64,000 nucleotides of DNA from CAZCDS01 sp964497585 (GCA_964497585.1 CAZCDS010000003.1:186001-250000); one strand, 5' to 3'. Shown: positions 1 to 8,907, counted from the stretch's first letter. The notes: generated from the sequence alone by a model not told the origin. Program-made: numbers and translations.

Positions 1-938
1 TCGGAGGAGCGGATGCCTTTCTTCAGTAGCGCTCCGAGCTCTTGCACGGGAGGCGGAGGGTCTGATGAGAGCGAGGCCCCACGGATTGCCATCACGGAGA
101 AAGGCCGTCGGTATCGCCAGGCTCTATCGAACTCGCGTTCGAGGAGGAGTTGAAAAAACGACTCGGTGACCACACCTTCGACTGCTGTCGTGAATGCTTC
201 GCGGCCGCGTTTCTCGTGGTCCCAAGCATTCTTAATGCCGAGGCCGATTTTGTTCGCGAGGAGAGCGATGAGATCTGTGTTCATATCGCCGCAGTAACGG
301 AGCGGATCATCGCTCCCCAGACAAAGGACGCCGAGTTCCTCCCCATCGGCGAAGAGGGGGGCGACCGCGGCGGAGGAAACGACGGGCGCGGCATCCGTGA
401 AAAGAGACGCGGCGAGGTCCGCGGAGGGATCATCCAGGACAAAGGGGCCCGCGTCGAGGAGACCTCCGTTTTCCAGAAAACCCGATGGGGCTATCGTGAC
501 CCCCCTGGGAGGGTCCCATTCAAGAATCGTCACAAGAGGACTGTCTTCCCTGAAGAGTATGCGTACCACGGTGAGGTCCAGATCGCGTTCGAGCGCTTGA
601 ACGACGGTCCCCGCCAGCGCCGATACGGTCCTAGCCGTGAGGAGAATTCGGTCGATGTTGTCGAGGTAGGATCGGATGTCCTCGGATCGTTGGTGCAGTT
701 GAAAGAGCATGTCGAATGATCGAAGAAGTTCTGCGGTGCGAGGATGGAGTTGCGCGTCCTGCGCGTCTCCGGGAATCGGGGGCGGCAAATGGGGGGAAAC
801 CAAGAGCTCGCAGGCGTCCGGTGAATCGAGGTGGGGGGGTGCCGAGGCGGCGGCACGTACCAGCGGGTGGGCCTGAGTTTGGCGCTCCGGATCAGTGGAT
901 CGGTCCGGGGTGAGGTGTGGCGATCGGGTGGAGTTCAT
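1..938 (-). CDS. GAF-domain protein with degenerate GGDEF-like C-terminus (partial at window edge)
   Basis: The reading frame opens at ATG 938 with GAGGGGG five bases upstream and stays open to base 1, so the 3' end lies outside the window (about 312 codons visible). The first 60 residues are Pro/Ala-rich and low complexity. Residues about 75-245 resemble a DUF484/GAF sensor domain, with a segment reading LTVVRILFREDSP and later LGVLCLGSDDPLRYCG. The last visible part (FFQLLLEREFDRAWRYRRPFSVMAIRG as a pattern) fits the opening helix and first strand of a GGDEF domain. However, the usual DxLTGLxNRR motif is replaced by a VVTES stretch, so this part is probably not a working diguanylate cyclase. 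A signalling role is inferred; whether a GG[DE]EF site exists cannot be seen. It diverges from the cysteine synthase gene. Confidence 0.7.
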   Translation of the reverse strand, partial: MNSTRSPHLTPDRSTDPERQTQAHPLVRAAASAPPHLDSPDACELLVSPHLPPPIPGDAQDAQLHPRTAELLRSFDMLFQLHQRSEDIRSYLDNIDRILLTARTVSALAGTVVQALERDLDLTVVRILFREDSPLVTILEWDPPRGVTIAPSGFLENGGLLDAGPFVLDDPSADLAASLFTDAAPVVSSAAVAPLFADGEELGVLCLGSDDPLRYCGDMNTDLIALLANKIGLGIKNAWDHEKRGREAFTTAVEGVVTESFFQLLLEREFDRAWRYRRPFSVMAIRGASLSSDPPPPVQELGALLKKGIRSS

Positions 939-1278
939 GGTGCCCCCTCGGAGCGGCCCTCTCGGGCAGATATCTACTTTAGGTACGGATAATATCATAC
1001 TGAAATAAAAAGGACAAGTAGAACATAAGATCCTGCAACGTGGTTTCCCCGACCCGAGGGCTTCGGGGCAAGCCTGTGGTTGCGACGAGTAAAAAGATGA
1101 AGCAACCCCAATTCTCATGGGGACGGCAATTGCCTCGCAGCGCGAGTAATGATAGTCTGTGCAGAGCGACGTGTCGCTGTTGCGTGAATGGTTACCCGGT
1201 TTCCAAGAATTTTTGTTGCGATTTCGGTAATGACAGTGGTAAATAGTAAGGTTGCGAGAAATACGGAGAGGTCTCGTG
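939..1278. other. Intergenic region between divergent genes
   Basis: About 340 bases with no convincing gene. It must carry the outward promoters for the GAF protein (left) and cysteine synthase (right). An AT-rich stretch at 970-1030 is the likely left promoter region. A short inverted repeat (CCCCGA at 1048, TCGGGG at about 1063) is visible. A 68-codon plus-strand frame here has no ribosome binding site and an unremarkable Cys-rich composition, so I do not call it. Confidence 0.5.
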
Positions 1279-2187
1279 ATGGACATCACTAATCTCATCG
1301 GAAACACCCCCTTGGTGCGAATACGGTATCCCAACGGGTCAAACGGATTGCGAATCCTCGGAAAGCTGGAAGGAAACAACCCGGGCGGATCGGTCAAAGA
1401 TCGTATAGCCCTCTACATGATTACGAAGGCCGAGGAGTCGGGAGAATTGACAAGGGACAAGACCATCCTCGAGCCCACGTCGGGCAACACCGGAATCGGG
1501 CTCTCAATGGTGGCCGCGGGCAAGGGATACCGGTGTATGCTCACCCTGCCCGAGTGCGTCAGTCTGGAGAGGAGAAATACGCTCAAGGCATACGGAGCCG
1601 ATCTGGAGATCACTCCCCCGGCGGAGGGGACGGATGGAGCGATCAGACGCGCGCACCACATTTACGAGGAGAATCCAGATAAGTTCTATTTCCCTAATCA
1701 GTTCGAGAATCAGAACAACGTCGGCGCCCACTATGAAACCACCGGTCGAGAAATAGTTGAGCAGACCGGGGGCGATATCGACATGTTCGTCGCGGGAATG
1801 GGGACGACAGGGACCCTCATGGGTGTCTCTCGTCGGTTGAAGGAACACAACCCTCGCGTGCAAATTGTCGGCGTCGAGCCGGTCGAGGGACATGCCATTC
1901 AGGGCCTGAAAAATATGAACGAGGCCATAGTTCCGAGCATATTTGATAGAAGCCGCATAGACCGAATCGTGCAGGTGAACGACGAGCAGGCGTACGACAC
2001 CGCTCGGTGGCTGACACTGACCCAGGGCATATTCGTGGGCATGAGTTCCGGTGCCGCGGTTTACGGGGCCATGCAGGCAGCGGCAGACATGAAGCATGGG
2101 ACGGTTGTGGTGATTTTGCCCGATCGTGGGGACAGGTATCTCAGCACAACCCTGTTCAAATCCATTTGCGCCCAGTGCCCACCCTGA
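1279..2187 (+). CDS. Cysteine synthase (O-acetylserine sulfhydrylase, CysK/CysM family)
   Basis: A 302-aa PLP enzyme of the beta-substituted-alanine synthase family. It makes cysteine from O-acetylserine (or O-phosphoserine) and sulfide in the cytoplasm. The PLP lysine sits in GGSVKDR (K40), the substrate loop is EPTSGNTGIGLS (about residues 65-76), and the glycine-rich phosphate loop is GMGTTGTLMG (about 171-180). The C-terminus ends near YLSTTLF, as in CysM-type enzymes. ATG 1279 is chosen because GGAGAGG lies seven bases upstream and the protein then begins with the family's usual ITNLIGNTPLVRI; a possible start further upstream adds nothing recognisable. CysK versus CysM cannot be settled from motifs. 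The gene stands alone. Confidence 0.92.
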   Translation: MDITNLIGNTPLVRIRYPNGSNGLRILGKLEGNNPGGSVKDRIALYMITKAEESGELTRDKTILEPTSGNTGIGLSMVAAGKGYRCMLTLPECVSLERRNTLKAYGADLEITPPAEGTDGAIRRAHHIYEENPDKFYFPNQFENQNNVGAHYETTGREIVEQTGGDIDMFVAGMGTTGTLMGVSRRLKEHNPRVQIVGVEPVEGHAIQGLKNMNEAIVPSIFDRSRIDRIVQVNDEQAYDTARWLTLTQGIFVGMSSGAAVYGAMQAAADMKHGTVVVILPDRGDRYLSTTLFKSICAQCPP

Positions 2188-2364
2188 TGTTTGGCAAGGA
2201 GGTCGGTACAACAGCGGGGGATGCGGGAACGGCCAGGGACCGGTTGGGAGGAGAGGCGGGGGGCATTGTGCAAGAGAGCGCATCCGTGGAGTGGTGCTCT
2301 GACAGCATACCGAAGCAACGAGGGGCGGAAGGAGTTATCTATCTAGAGTTGTCGCCGGGTGCTA

Positions 2365-2781
2365 TCAGAAGAAATCGTAACAGTCTCCGGGCGGGGGTTT
2401 TCTCGAATCGTATCGAAAGACTTTCACAGCGTTCTGGTCCGGAAGGGAGAGTTTGATAGTATTCTTTGCGCCCGTCCTGAGAACGGGCGCGGCCCCGAGG
2501 AGTCGGAAACCGGTGAGCCCGCCACGTTCGTACAGTGGCTGGGCCTCGACCACGATCCCGTTCACTGTCCAGACAGGCCGTGGGATGAAAAAAGAGTATA
2601 CCGGAAACGAACCTGATACGATGATATGGGGATTGATTGCTCCTCGATAACCCTTGCAGACTTTGATACTTGTAATTCTCCATTTGCCCTGGGAAGTATT
2701 TTCTGCCGCGAGAGCCAGCGACAGATGGAGAAAAATAAGGGCCGAAATCAACAGGAACAGGATTCGCGAGGAGCTGAGCAT
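2365..2781 (-). CDS. Small secreted protein of unknown function
   Basis: 138 aa. It starts at ATG 2781, with AAGGA about six bases upstream. Residues 1-26 form a clear Sec signal peptide (basic start, Leu/Ile-rich core, ALA-AE cleavage pattern), so the mature protein is periplasmic or secreted. The remainder is about 110 residues with many beta-strand-like stretches and one Cys near the middle (KVCKGYRG) plus another near the C-terminus (DCYDFF), which could form a disulfide. No family is recognised. It converges with the cysteine synthase gene, with 177 unremarkable bases between them. Confidence 0.65.
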   Translation of the reverse strand: MLSSSRILFLLISALIFLHLSLALAAENTSQGKWRITSIKVCKGYRGAINPHIIVSGSFPVYSFFIPRPVWTVNGIVVEAQPLYERGGLTGFRLLGAAPVLRTGAKNTIKLSLPDQNAVKVFRYDSRKPPPGDCYDFF

Positions 2782-3029
2782 GTGCGGTCCTTGTGCAGCA
2801 CGCGCTTGGAGGACGGGAAAAGGATTTATCTTGAGCTTTTCCCCGTCCCATGTGGTATTTTGAGAACCGAGGGTCCCGCACAGGGGCGCCGGTCGTCACA
2901 ACGACGGCGTCGTTTACCCGTATATCTGAGATCCTTTGGAAAAACAAGTAAAGAAATCATAGGGGACGGCGTCCGTGTGGCGAAATGAGAGGCGCGGCGG
3001 AGATTTCCCCAAAGCGGAGGAGGAGTACT

Positions 3030-4040
3030 ATGCCGATCAGGTTGGCGATTAACGGATTTGGGCGCATCGGCAGAACCGTAGCGCGGGCGGCACTGGAAAA
3101 CCCGGAAGTGGAGGTCGTGGCGGTCAACGACCGAATGGACGCGAAGCTGATGGCGTTTCTTTTCAAACATGACTCAGTGCACGGCACCTATCCCGGAGAG
3201 GTCACATACACTGACGACGCACTGAGCGTCGACGGACGAGAGGTTCATGCTCTGCGCATAACTGATGATCTACTGAACCTTCCCTGGGCTGATCTGAGGG
3301 TGGATATCGTCCTGGAGTGCACAGGGATTTTCCGAGACCGTCAAAAGGCGGGCAGGCATATTGATGCGGGAGCGAAGAAGGTGGTGATTTCCGCGCCGGG
3401 GAAGAAGGTTGACGGCACCTTTGTGCTCGGTGTCAACCACGAGGCGTACGATCCACTGAATCACCATGTGGTTTCCAATGCATCCTGTACGACCAATTGT
3501 CTTGCGCCGGTAGCCAAAGTGCTCTTTGATGAGTTTGGGCTTGAAAGAGGCTTGATGACGACCATTCACTCGTACACTATGGACCAAAGTCTGTTGGATA
3601 CGGTGCATAATGATTATCGCCGCGCGCGGGCGGCCGCGATGAATACGATTCCAACGACCACAGGCGCCGCAGTGGCAGTGGGACAGGTCATCCCAGAGCT
3701 GGCCGGAAAGCTCGACGGCATGGCTATACGGGTGCCAACGCCGAATGTCTCACTGGTCGATCTTGTCGCGTTGCTCAAGCAGGACACCACGGTGGAAGAG
3801 GTCAACGCAGCCATGAAGCGCGCCGCCGAGGGAAGGATGAAGGGCATACTGGCATATAGCGAGGAACCGCTGGTGAGCATCGATCATGTCAATAGCCGGT
3901 ACTCCTCGGTTTTTGACGGCCTGTCCACCTTTTGCCTGGGCGGCAATATGGTGAAGGTCCTCTCCTGGTACGACAACGAGTCGGGATATTCCGCCAGAAT
4001 GGTGGATCTGGCTGTGTTCATGGGCGAGAAGCTCATCTAG
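3030..4040 (+). CDS. gap: Glyceraldehyde-3-phosphate dehydrogenase
   Basis: 336 aa. A cytoplasmic glycolytic and gluconeogenic enzyme that interconverts glyceraldehyde-3-phosphate and 1,3-bisphosphoglycerate with NAD(P). The N-terminal Rossmann motif INGFGRIGR is present. The catalytic Cys lies in NASCTTNCLAP, followed by the usual SYTMDQSLLDT histidine-containing region (HSYT) and the C-terminal SWYDNESGYS. ATG 3030 is preceded by GGAGGAGGAG, an unusually strong ribosome binding site; upstream in-frame codons are not family-like. It is the first gene of gap-pgk-tpiA-secG. Confidence 0.97.
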   Translation: MPIRLAINGFGRIGRTVARAALENPEVEVVAVNDRMDAKLMAFLFKHDSVHGTYPGEVTYTDDALSVDGREVHALRITDDLLNLPWADLRVDIVLECTGIFRDRQKAGRHIDAGAKKVVISAPGKKVDGTFVLGVNHEAYDPLNHHVVSNASCTTNCLAPVAKVLFDEFGLERGLMTTIHSYTMDQSLLDTVHNDYRRARAAAMNTIPTTTGAAVAVGQVIPELAGKLDGMAIRVPTPNVSLVDLVALLKQDTTVEEVNAAMKRAAEGRMKGILAYSEEPLVSIDHVNSRYSSVFDGLSTFCLGGNMVKVLSWYDNESGYSARMVDLAVFMGEKLI

Positions 4041-4083
4041 AGGGGTCTCGCAACTGTTTCCAGCCGCGCGCGGGAAGGCGCCG

Positions 4084-5283
4084 GTGTCGGGGGAAGACGT
4101 GGGAGTTAAGAGCATTAAAGATGTAGACGTGGCAGGAAAGCGGGTCTTCTGCAGGGTGGACTTCAACGTCCCGCTAGACGCATCAGGGAGCGTCAGGGAT
4201 GACACGCGGATCGTGCGAGCGTTGCCTACCGTTAGGTACGCCAAGACGGAGGGGGCCAGAATGATCCTCGCGTCGCATCTGGGCAGGCCTAAGGGAGAGC
4301 GGAGACCCGAGATGAGCCTTCGGCCGGTAGCCTCTCGGGTCTCGGAATTGCTCGGTCAGGAGGTGCTGTTCGCCGAGGACTGCGTGGGATCCCCGGCAAA
4401 GGAGGTGGTGGAATCTCTCGAACCCGGGGGAGTCGCGTTGCTGGAGAACCTACGTTTCCACCCGGAAGAGACCAAAAACGATCCGGAGTTCGCGCGGGAA
4501 CTCGCGGTTTTGGGCGAGGTGTACGTGAATGACGCGTTCGGGACCGCTCACCGGGCTCATGCTTCAACCGTCGGGGTTCCCGGAGTGCTGAGTGTGAAGG
4601 CCGCGGGCCTTTTGCTAAAGCAGGAGCTGGAAAGCCTTCACCGGGCCTTTACCGATCCCTCGAGGCCGGTGGTGGCGATCTTCGGTGGGGCCAAGGTCTC
4701 GGACAAGCTGGGTGTGCTCCAAAATCTGCTGGATCGGATGGATGCGGTTCTCATAGGCGGTGGAATGGCCAACACATTTCTTGCCGCGAACGGGTTGAAC
4801 ATGGGCGCGTCGAAGGTGGAAGAGGATATGGTGGAGACGGCCCGGAGTATTTTAGAGAACGCGAAAAGGCAGGGATGCAGGGTACTTCTGCCGGTTGACC
4901 TGGTGGCCGCAGATCGGATTGAGGATCCTGAGCGGATCTGGAACGTGGAGTCCGCGTCAGTGCCTGCGGACGGGTTAGCACTCGATATCGGCGCGGGCAC
5001 GGTGGATCTGTTCTCGAAGGAGATCGAACAGGCTGGGACGATTGTGTGGAACGGACCTATGGGCGTATTCGAGGTAAATGCCTTTGCACTTGGGACCAAG
5101 CACATCGCCAGAGGCATCGCCAGGGTGAAGGCCTACTCCGTGGTAGGGGGCGGTGACACGGTTCGCGCGGTCCAGCAATTCGGCGTTGCTGACGACATCT
5201 CGTACATCTCGACGGGCGGGGGTGCTTTCATGGAATTCATGGAAGGAAAGACCTTGCCCGGAGTCGCAGCCCTGGATCAATAG
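4084..5283 (+). CDS. pgk: Phosphoglycerate kinase
   Basis: 399 aa from GTG 4084. It transfers phosphate between 1,3-bisphosphoglycerate and ADP. The family N-terminus GKRVFCRVDFNVP, the substrate region SHLGRPKGERRPEMSL, the hinge/nucleotide region FGGAKVSDKLGVL and the C-terminal GGGDTVRAV are all visible. The start is uncertain. GTG 4084 has GGAAGG at a good distance. GTG 4099 would give MGVKSIKDVDVAGKR, which fits the family length better but has a poorly spaced Shine-Dalgarno. It lies 43 bases after gap and is very likely co-transcribed with it. Confidence 0.96.
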   Translation: MSGEDVGVKSIKDVDVAGKRVFCRVDFNVPLDASGSVRDDTRIVRALPTVRYAKTEGARMILASHLGRPKGERRPEMSLRPVASRVSELLGQEVLFAEDCVGSPAKEVVESLEPGGVALLENLRFHPEETKNDPEFARELAVLGEVYVNDAFGTAHRAHASTVGVPGVLSVKAAGLLLKQELESLHRAFTDPSRPVVAIFGGAKVSDKLGVLQNLLDRMDAVLIGGGMANTFLAANGLNMGASKVEEDMVETARSILENAKRQGCRVLLPVDLVAADRIEDPERIWNVESASVPADGLALDIGAGTVDLFSKEIEQAGTIVWNGPMGVFEVNAFALGTKHIARGIARVKAYSVVGGGDTVRAVQQFGVADDISYISTGGGAFMEFMEGKTLPGVAALDQ

Positions 5284-5334
5284 GGCAACGACCGGAGGGC
5301 ATTTTGGGTTACCGTTTTCGGGGGACTGAGTACG

Positions 5335-6093
5335 ATGCGGAGAATAATGATTGCCGGTAATTGGAAGCTGCACAAGACGCCGAGCGAGGCTTCGGAGTTC
5401 GTTGGTGTTTTGGCGGGCGTGCTTGGTGACGGAGATGTCGGATGTGATGTGGTGGTGTGCCCTCCGTACATTTCGCTCAGTGCTGCGGTGGAGGCGGCAA
5501 AGGGTACGAGTATCCGAGTGGGCGCGCAGAATGTCTATTGGGAAGACGATGGTGCGTTCACCGGCGAGGTCTCGGGCCCCATGTTGAAGGACGCGGGATG
5601 TGACTTTGTGATCATCGGGCATTCGGAGCGTCGGCAGTTCTTCGGTGAGACAGAGGAAACGGTGAATTGGCGGATCGAGGCCGCTCGGCGACATGGGCTG
5701 GTACCAATCTTCTGCCTCGGCGAGTCCCTGGAGGAGCGTGAAGGGGGGAAGACATTCGAGGTTGTGCGGAGACAGCTCGTCGGAGGAATGGGCGAGGTAC
5801 GACCCGAGGAGCCGGAGGGATTTGTCATTGCGTATGAGCCGGTCTGGGCAATCGGAACGGGAAAGACCGCGACGCCGGAACAGGCGCAGGAGGTCCACGG
5901 GTTCCTTCGAGAGGAATTAGGCGCGCTGCTGGGCAGGGATTTCGCGGAGGGGGTTCGGATTCTCTACGGAGGTAGCGTCAAGCCGGCCAATGCCGCAGGC
6001 CTGGTCGGCTGCAAGGACATCGACGGGGGCCTGGTCGGCGGAGCGTGCTTGAAGATTGAGGACTTTACTGGCATAATCAGAGCGGCCACGTAA
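5335..6093 (+). CDS. tpiA: Triose-phosphate isomerase
   Basis: 252 aa, the usual length. It interconverts dihydroxyacetone phosphate and glyceraldehyde-3-phosphate. The N-terminal AGNWKLHK supplies Asn and Lys, the catalytic His is in IIGHSERRQFF, the catalytic Glu is in AYEPVWAIGTG, and the phosphate-binding GGSVKPANA is present. It is third in the glycolytic operon, 51 bases after pgk. The gap-pgk-tpiA-secG order is common in bacteria. Confidence 0.97.
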   Translation: MRRIMIAGNWKLHKTPSEASEFVGVLAGVLGDGDVGCDVVVCPPYISLSAAVEAAKGTSIRVGAQNVYWEDDGAFTGEVSGPMLKDAGCDFVIIGHSERRQFFGETEETVNWRIEAARRHGLVPIFCLGESLEEREGGKTFEVVRRQLVGGMGEVRPEEPEGFVIAYEPVWAIGTGKTATPEQAQEVHGFLREELGALLGRDFAEGVRILYGGSVKPANAAGLVGCKDIDGGLVGGACLKIEDFTGIIRAAT

Positions 6094-6115
6094 GGAAGTG
6101 GAGGACGAGAGAAGA

Positions 6116-6583
6116 ATGTTCACAACCCTGGTAATAATCGTTCACCTCATCGTATGCATTGCGCTGATTCTGATCATTCTGCTCCAGACGGGCAAGGGAG
6201 CGGACATCGGTGCGGTTTTCGGTGGAGGTTCCAGCCATACGGTCTTCGGTAGTACGGGAGCGGCGACGTTCCTGAGTAAGGTGACGATCGCGGCCGCTGT
6301 TACGTTTATGTTGACATCAATCGTGTTGTCGTACTTCTCAGGAAGAGGTGTGGCGGTTCAGAGGTCGATCATGGAACGGAGGGGGGCGCCGGTAGCGCCG
6401 GCGAGACCGGGGCCCCCGCTTCCGGGGCCTGTCGGTGAGAAGCCGGCAAGTCAGGGAGCTGTGCCGAAAGTGCCGGCTACTCCTGGGAAGGCTGCTAGCC
6501 CAACCAGCGCGCCGGTGGAGAAGCCCGCGGCTCCAAGCAAGGCGCCGGTGGAGAAACCCGCTGCTCCGCAAGAAACGAAATAG
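6116..6583 (+). CDS. secG: Preprotein translocase subunit SecG with a Pro/Ala-rich C-terminal tail
   Basis: 155 aa. It is the small inner-membrane subunit of the SecYEG translocon. Two membrane segments (about residues 3-25 and 53-76) flank the conserved cytoplasmic loop LLQTGKGADIGAVFGGGSSHTVFGS. The tail after residue about 80 is low complexity and carries a near-perfect tandem repeat of APVEKPAAP. Such tails are variable among SecG proteins. ATG 6116 is chosen because the membrane segment starts right after it; an upstream in-frame GTG would prepend charged residues. The gene begins 22 bases after tpiA. Confidence 0.92.
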   Translation: MFTTLVIIVHLIVCIALILIILLQTGKGADIGAVFGGGSSHTVFGSTGAATFLSKVTIAAAVTFMLTSIVLSYFSGRGVAVQRSIMERRGAPVAPARPGPPLPGPVGEKPASQGAVPKVPATPGKAASPTSAPVEKPAAPSKAPVEKPAAPQETK

Positions 6584-6616
6584 CAGCGGTAACTATCCGG
6601 AATCGATAGACGAAGG

Positions 6617-6646
6617 GGCCGGATGTTTCACGTGAAACATCCGGCC
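6617..6646. other. parS: parS centromere site inside a 30-bp perfect palindrome
   Basis: The 16-bp core TGTTTCACGTGAAACA at 6624-6639 is identical to the consensus ParB-binding site parS (family knowledge). It is extended on both sides to a perfect 30-bp palindrome by GGCCGGA/TCCGGCC. It lies 33 bases after the secG stop. There is no T-run after it, so it is not a typical intrinsic terminator, although the extended arms could form a hairpin in RNA. parS sites usually cluster near the replication origin, which would place this window in the origin-proximal part of the chromosome (inference). Confidence 0.85.
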
Positions 6647-6884
6647 GACCCGTTCTGAGGCATCATGCAATCCTGTCGGTCATGCACGCGTCAGGAGCTT
6701 AACAAGAATCCGCGCTAACGGTCGGCCGCGACAAACCCTCCACTTATCCGGAAAACGTTACTGTGGGACCAACTCATTGTTTGCAAGAGCCTATTCGGTC
6801 AGGGCCCGACACGGTTCGAGCGAACCTGTGCCGGAAGGCGCTGCGCTTCCGGAGACATGGAACAGCCTGGATTCCGTCCGCTAT

Positions 6885-7343
6885 TCAAAAGACCGACCCG
6901 GCCATGCTGTTGTGCACCATCATACGGACTGTTCCTGCGGCCACAACCCGATCCCGACCCGCGGAGACTACGATCTCAAGGTCAAGGCGCCCTTCACGTT
7001 CATACCAACAAACGAGCGTAGCCTCCAAGGAAAGAGCCTCGCCGACCAGAGCCGCAGAGCTATGCACAACCGCAAGTCGTGTGACTCTACACCCAGGAAA
7101 GTGAGTCCCCAGAGCGCGGTCTACGAGTCCGGTTATCCAAAAAGGGTGGAGGAGCGGCCGACTCCTGTCGATCCCCGGATCACCAACAGCGAACAGGGCA
7201 GCAGGGCTGTAGTCTCTCGCAAACCCGGCCATGGCCAGAGCATCGGTCGCGGAAAGAGGTCGCGTACGGATACGAAACAGACTCATCCCGGGATGCCAAA
7301 GCCGAACAGCCGGGAGCAAATCCTTGCCGTACTTCGAGTCCAC
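6885..7343 (-). CDS. MaoC-like (hot-dog fold) protein
   Basis: 152 aa from GTG 7343; GGAGGT lies about nine bases upstream and an in-frame stop lies further up. Residues 26-60 read like the MaoC/R-hydratase signature, with SATDALAMAGFARDYSPAALFAVGDPGID followed by FWITGLVDRALGTHFPG. The family normally hydrates enoyl-thioesters, using Asp and His in the hydratase motif. Here the position of the usual His (GDxNPLH) reads GDPGIDRS, so catalysis is doubtful. The substrate is unknown. It converges with secG and diverges from the DUF465/psd pair; the 6647-6884 gap shows nothing else. Confidence 0.65.
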   Translation of the reverse strand: MDSKYGKDLLPAVRLWHPGMSLFRIRTRPLSATDALAMAGFARDYSPAALFAVGDPGIDRSRPLLHPFWITGLVDRALGTHFPGCRVTRLAVVHSSAALVGEALSLEATLVCWYEREGRLDLEIVVSAGRDRVVAAGTVRMMVHNSMAGSVF

Positions 7344-7563
7344 CTCGAGAGACCTCCGGTCCGGCGGAACGTTTCCAACGACACGGCCACCGCTGAGCCT
7401 CGAGCGCTTTTCCTATCAGAAATCGCGTCATCGCTCAACCCTGACCTCTTGGGGCAAGCCCCGAGCAATCGGGAAAAAAGCAAGCTGGCTCAATTGCTTG
7501 ACAAATCAGCGCTACGCCGATATATCATGGAAACTGGACGAAGTGGGTAACAAGGGGATGCGG

Positions 7564-7803
7564 ATGGAAAACCGCGACATTAAGCTCATCGAGGCATGGA
7601 AGGAGAGAGATCCGGAACTCAAGAGGCTCTGGGAAGAGCACCACGAGTTCGAAGAACAACTTGAACGGTTCAACAAGAGGGTGTACCTCTCGACCGCGGA
7701 GGAGATAGAGCGCAAGAATCTCCAGAAGAAAAAGCTTAAGGGTCGGGATCGGATTGAGCGTATTCTCGTCAGAATCCGCAAAGAGCAGGCAGCTTCTCAA
7801 TGA
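7564..7803 (+). CDS. DUF465 (YdcH-type) small coiled-coil protein
   Basis: 79 aa, strongly charged and helical throughout, with the DUF465 pattern of an N-terminal helix (DPELKRLWEEHHEFEEQLERF) and a Lys-rich second helix (NLQKKKLKGRDRIERIL). ATG 7564 is preceded by AAGGGG at six bases; ATG 7558 is possible. Its end overlaps the psd start by four bases (ATGA), so the two are translationally coupled. Function unknown; the family is common in proteobacteria. Confidence 0.8.
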   Translation: MENRDIKLIEAWKERDPELKRLWEEHHEFEEQLERFNKRVYLSTAEEIERKNLQKKKLKGRDRIERILVRIRKEQAASQ

Positions 7804-8462
7804 TCGCACGGGCCGGCCACTACGAACCGATTGCCAGGGAGGCTTTTCACTACATGATTCCGCCGGCCTTGTGCGCGCTGGCCTTCTGGTGGTTCGAGTT
7901 TCCCGTGACGTCCCTTGTCTTCCTCCTCGCGACTGTGGGCGTTGCCGTGTTTTTTCGCAATCCCTCCCGTACTCCTCCCAGGACGAGCGAAGATCTGATC
8001 ATCTCTCCCGCTGACGGCCGTGTGGTGGAAGTGGTGGAAGACGCCCGGTCGGACAATTTGCCCGATACTCCTTTGAAGCGTATGAGCATTTTCATGTCCG
8101 TCTTTAACGTGCACGTCAACCGGAGCCCAGTTTCCGGGACGGTACGGAGCAAGACCTACAGCTCCGGCGTATTCCACGACGCTCGCAAGAAGGCCGCTTC
8201 CTCGGAAAATGAACGGAACTCTCTGGTTATTGAGGGCGATCACGGCGTGATGGAGGTCGTCCAGGTGGCCGGCAAGGTGGCGCGGAGGGTCTCCTGCTGG
8301 GTCGCGGAAGGGGATCCTGTCCGGCAGGGCGACAGGTTCGGGCTCATTCACTTCGGCTCCCGTCTGGACGTCTATGTGCCCCAGCCTTTCTCCTTTGTCG
8401 TCCCCTTGGGTACGCGCGTTCGCGCGGGTGTCACCATCATTGCGGAAAAGACCAAGGAGTAA
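7800..8462 (+). CDS. psd: Phosphatidylserine decarboxylase proenzyme (short form)
   Basis: 220 aa. It decarboxylates phosphatidylserine to phosphatidylethanolamine at the inner membrane. N-terminal membrane segments (about residues 17-50) are followed by FFRNPSRTPP, SPADGRVVEV and the FNVHVNRSPVSG stretch carrying the conserved His. The self-cleavage pair is G186-S187 in IHFGSRLDVYVP; cleavage there would generate the pyruvoyl cofactor. The length and the GS site fit the short psd class. It partners with pssA downstream, though 445 bases separate them. Confidence 0.93.
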   Translation: MIARAGHYEPIAREAFHYMIPPALCALAFWWFEFPVTSLVFLLATVGVAVFFRNPSRTPPRTSEDLIISPADGRVVEVVEDARSDNLPDTPLKRMSIFMSVFNVHVNRSPVSGTVRSKTYSSGVFHDARKKAASSENERNSLVIEGDHGVMEVVQVAGKVARRVSCWVAEGDPVRQGDRFGLIHFGSRLDVYVPQPFSFVVPLGTRVRAGVTIIAEKTKE

Positions 8463-8907
8463 GGATAGATAGAGGGCCGCGGTATCGCTGTTCTGTTGCG
8501 ATCCTTATCTTGACGGATTATAATACGTATTCCATGGCCTGCCGTGGCGGTGCTTTTTCATCCTGTGCGCGTTCGGGTGAATACAGTTCCGTCGCATCCT
8601 GGCACGCGTCTCGGACATGAAATCTTTCTCCTCCCTTGAAAAAAGGGGATGAGAGCAGATTTTCCTATAGCCGCCTCTCCCTCGGGGAAGGGGTTGGTAA
8701 GAGGTGAGGATCCTAGCCGCGGAAAGCGCTGAGGTGACAAGCCTCGGTGGGATGCAAAACCGGGTGAGACATTGTATTGGCCGATGATCGGTCGGAAGTC
8801 TCACTCCGCATTCCCGGCCTCCCGTTGTGCCTCGATCTATTGCGAATCGAGGCTCGCCCGGTCGGCGCCCGATTCGGTAGGGCAGGCGCCAGGCAGGTGG
8901 ACCATCG
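8463..8907. other. Intergenic region between psd and pssA
   Basis: 445 bases without a supported gene. It contains TTGACG at about 8512 followed closely by an AT-rich TTATAATACG, which may be part of a promoter, although the spacing is irregular. A G/C-rich patch at 8628-8700 (CCTCTCCCTCGGGG near its centre) has the look of a degenerate dispersed intergenic repeat. A short inverted repeat CTCGAT/ATCGAG lies near 8833-8853. Nothing else is visible. Confidence 0.4.

Noticed and set aside
1040..1246. 68-codon plus-strand frame upstream of the cysteine synthase gene
   Set aside because: No ribosome binding site and no protein-like pattern; the region must hold divergent promoters.
6777..7550. 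Long plus-strand frame opposite the MaoC-like gene
   Set aside because: It is antisense to a gene with a recognisable fold and its translation is Arg/Ser/Pro-rich without motifs.
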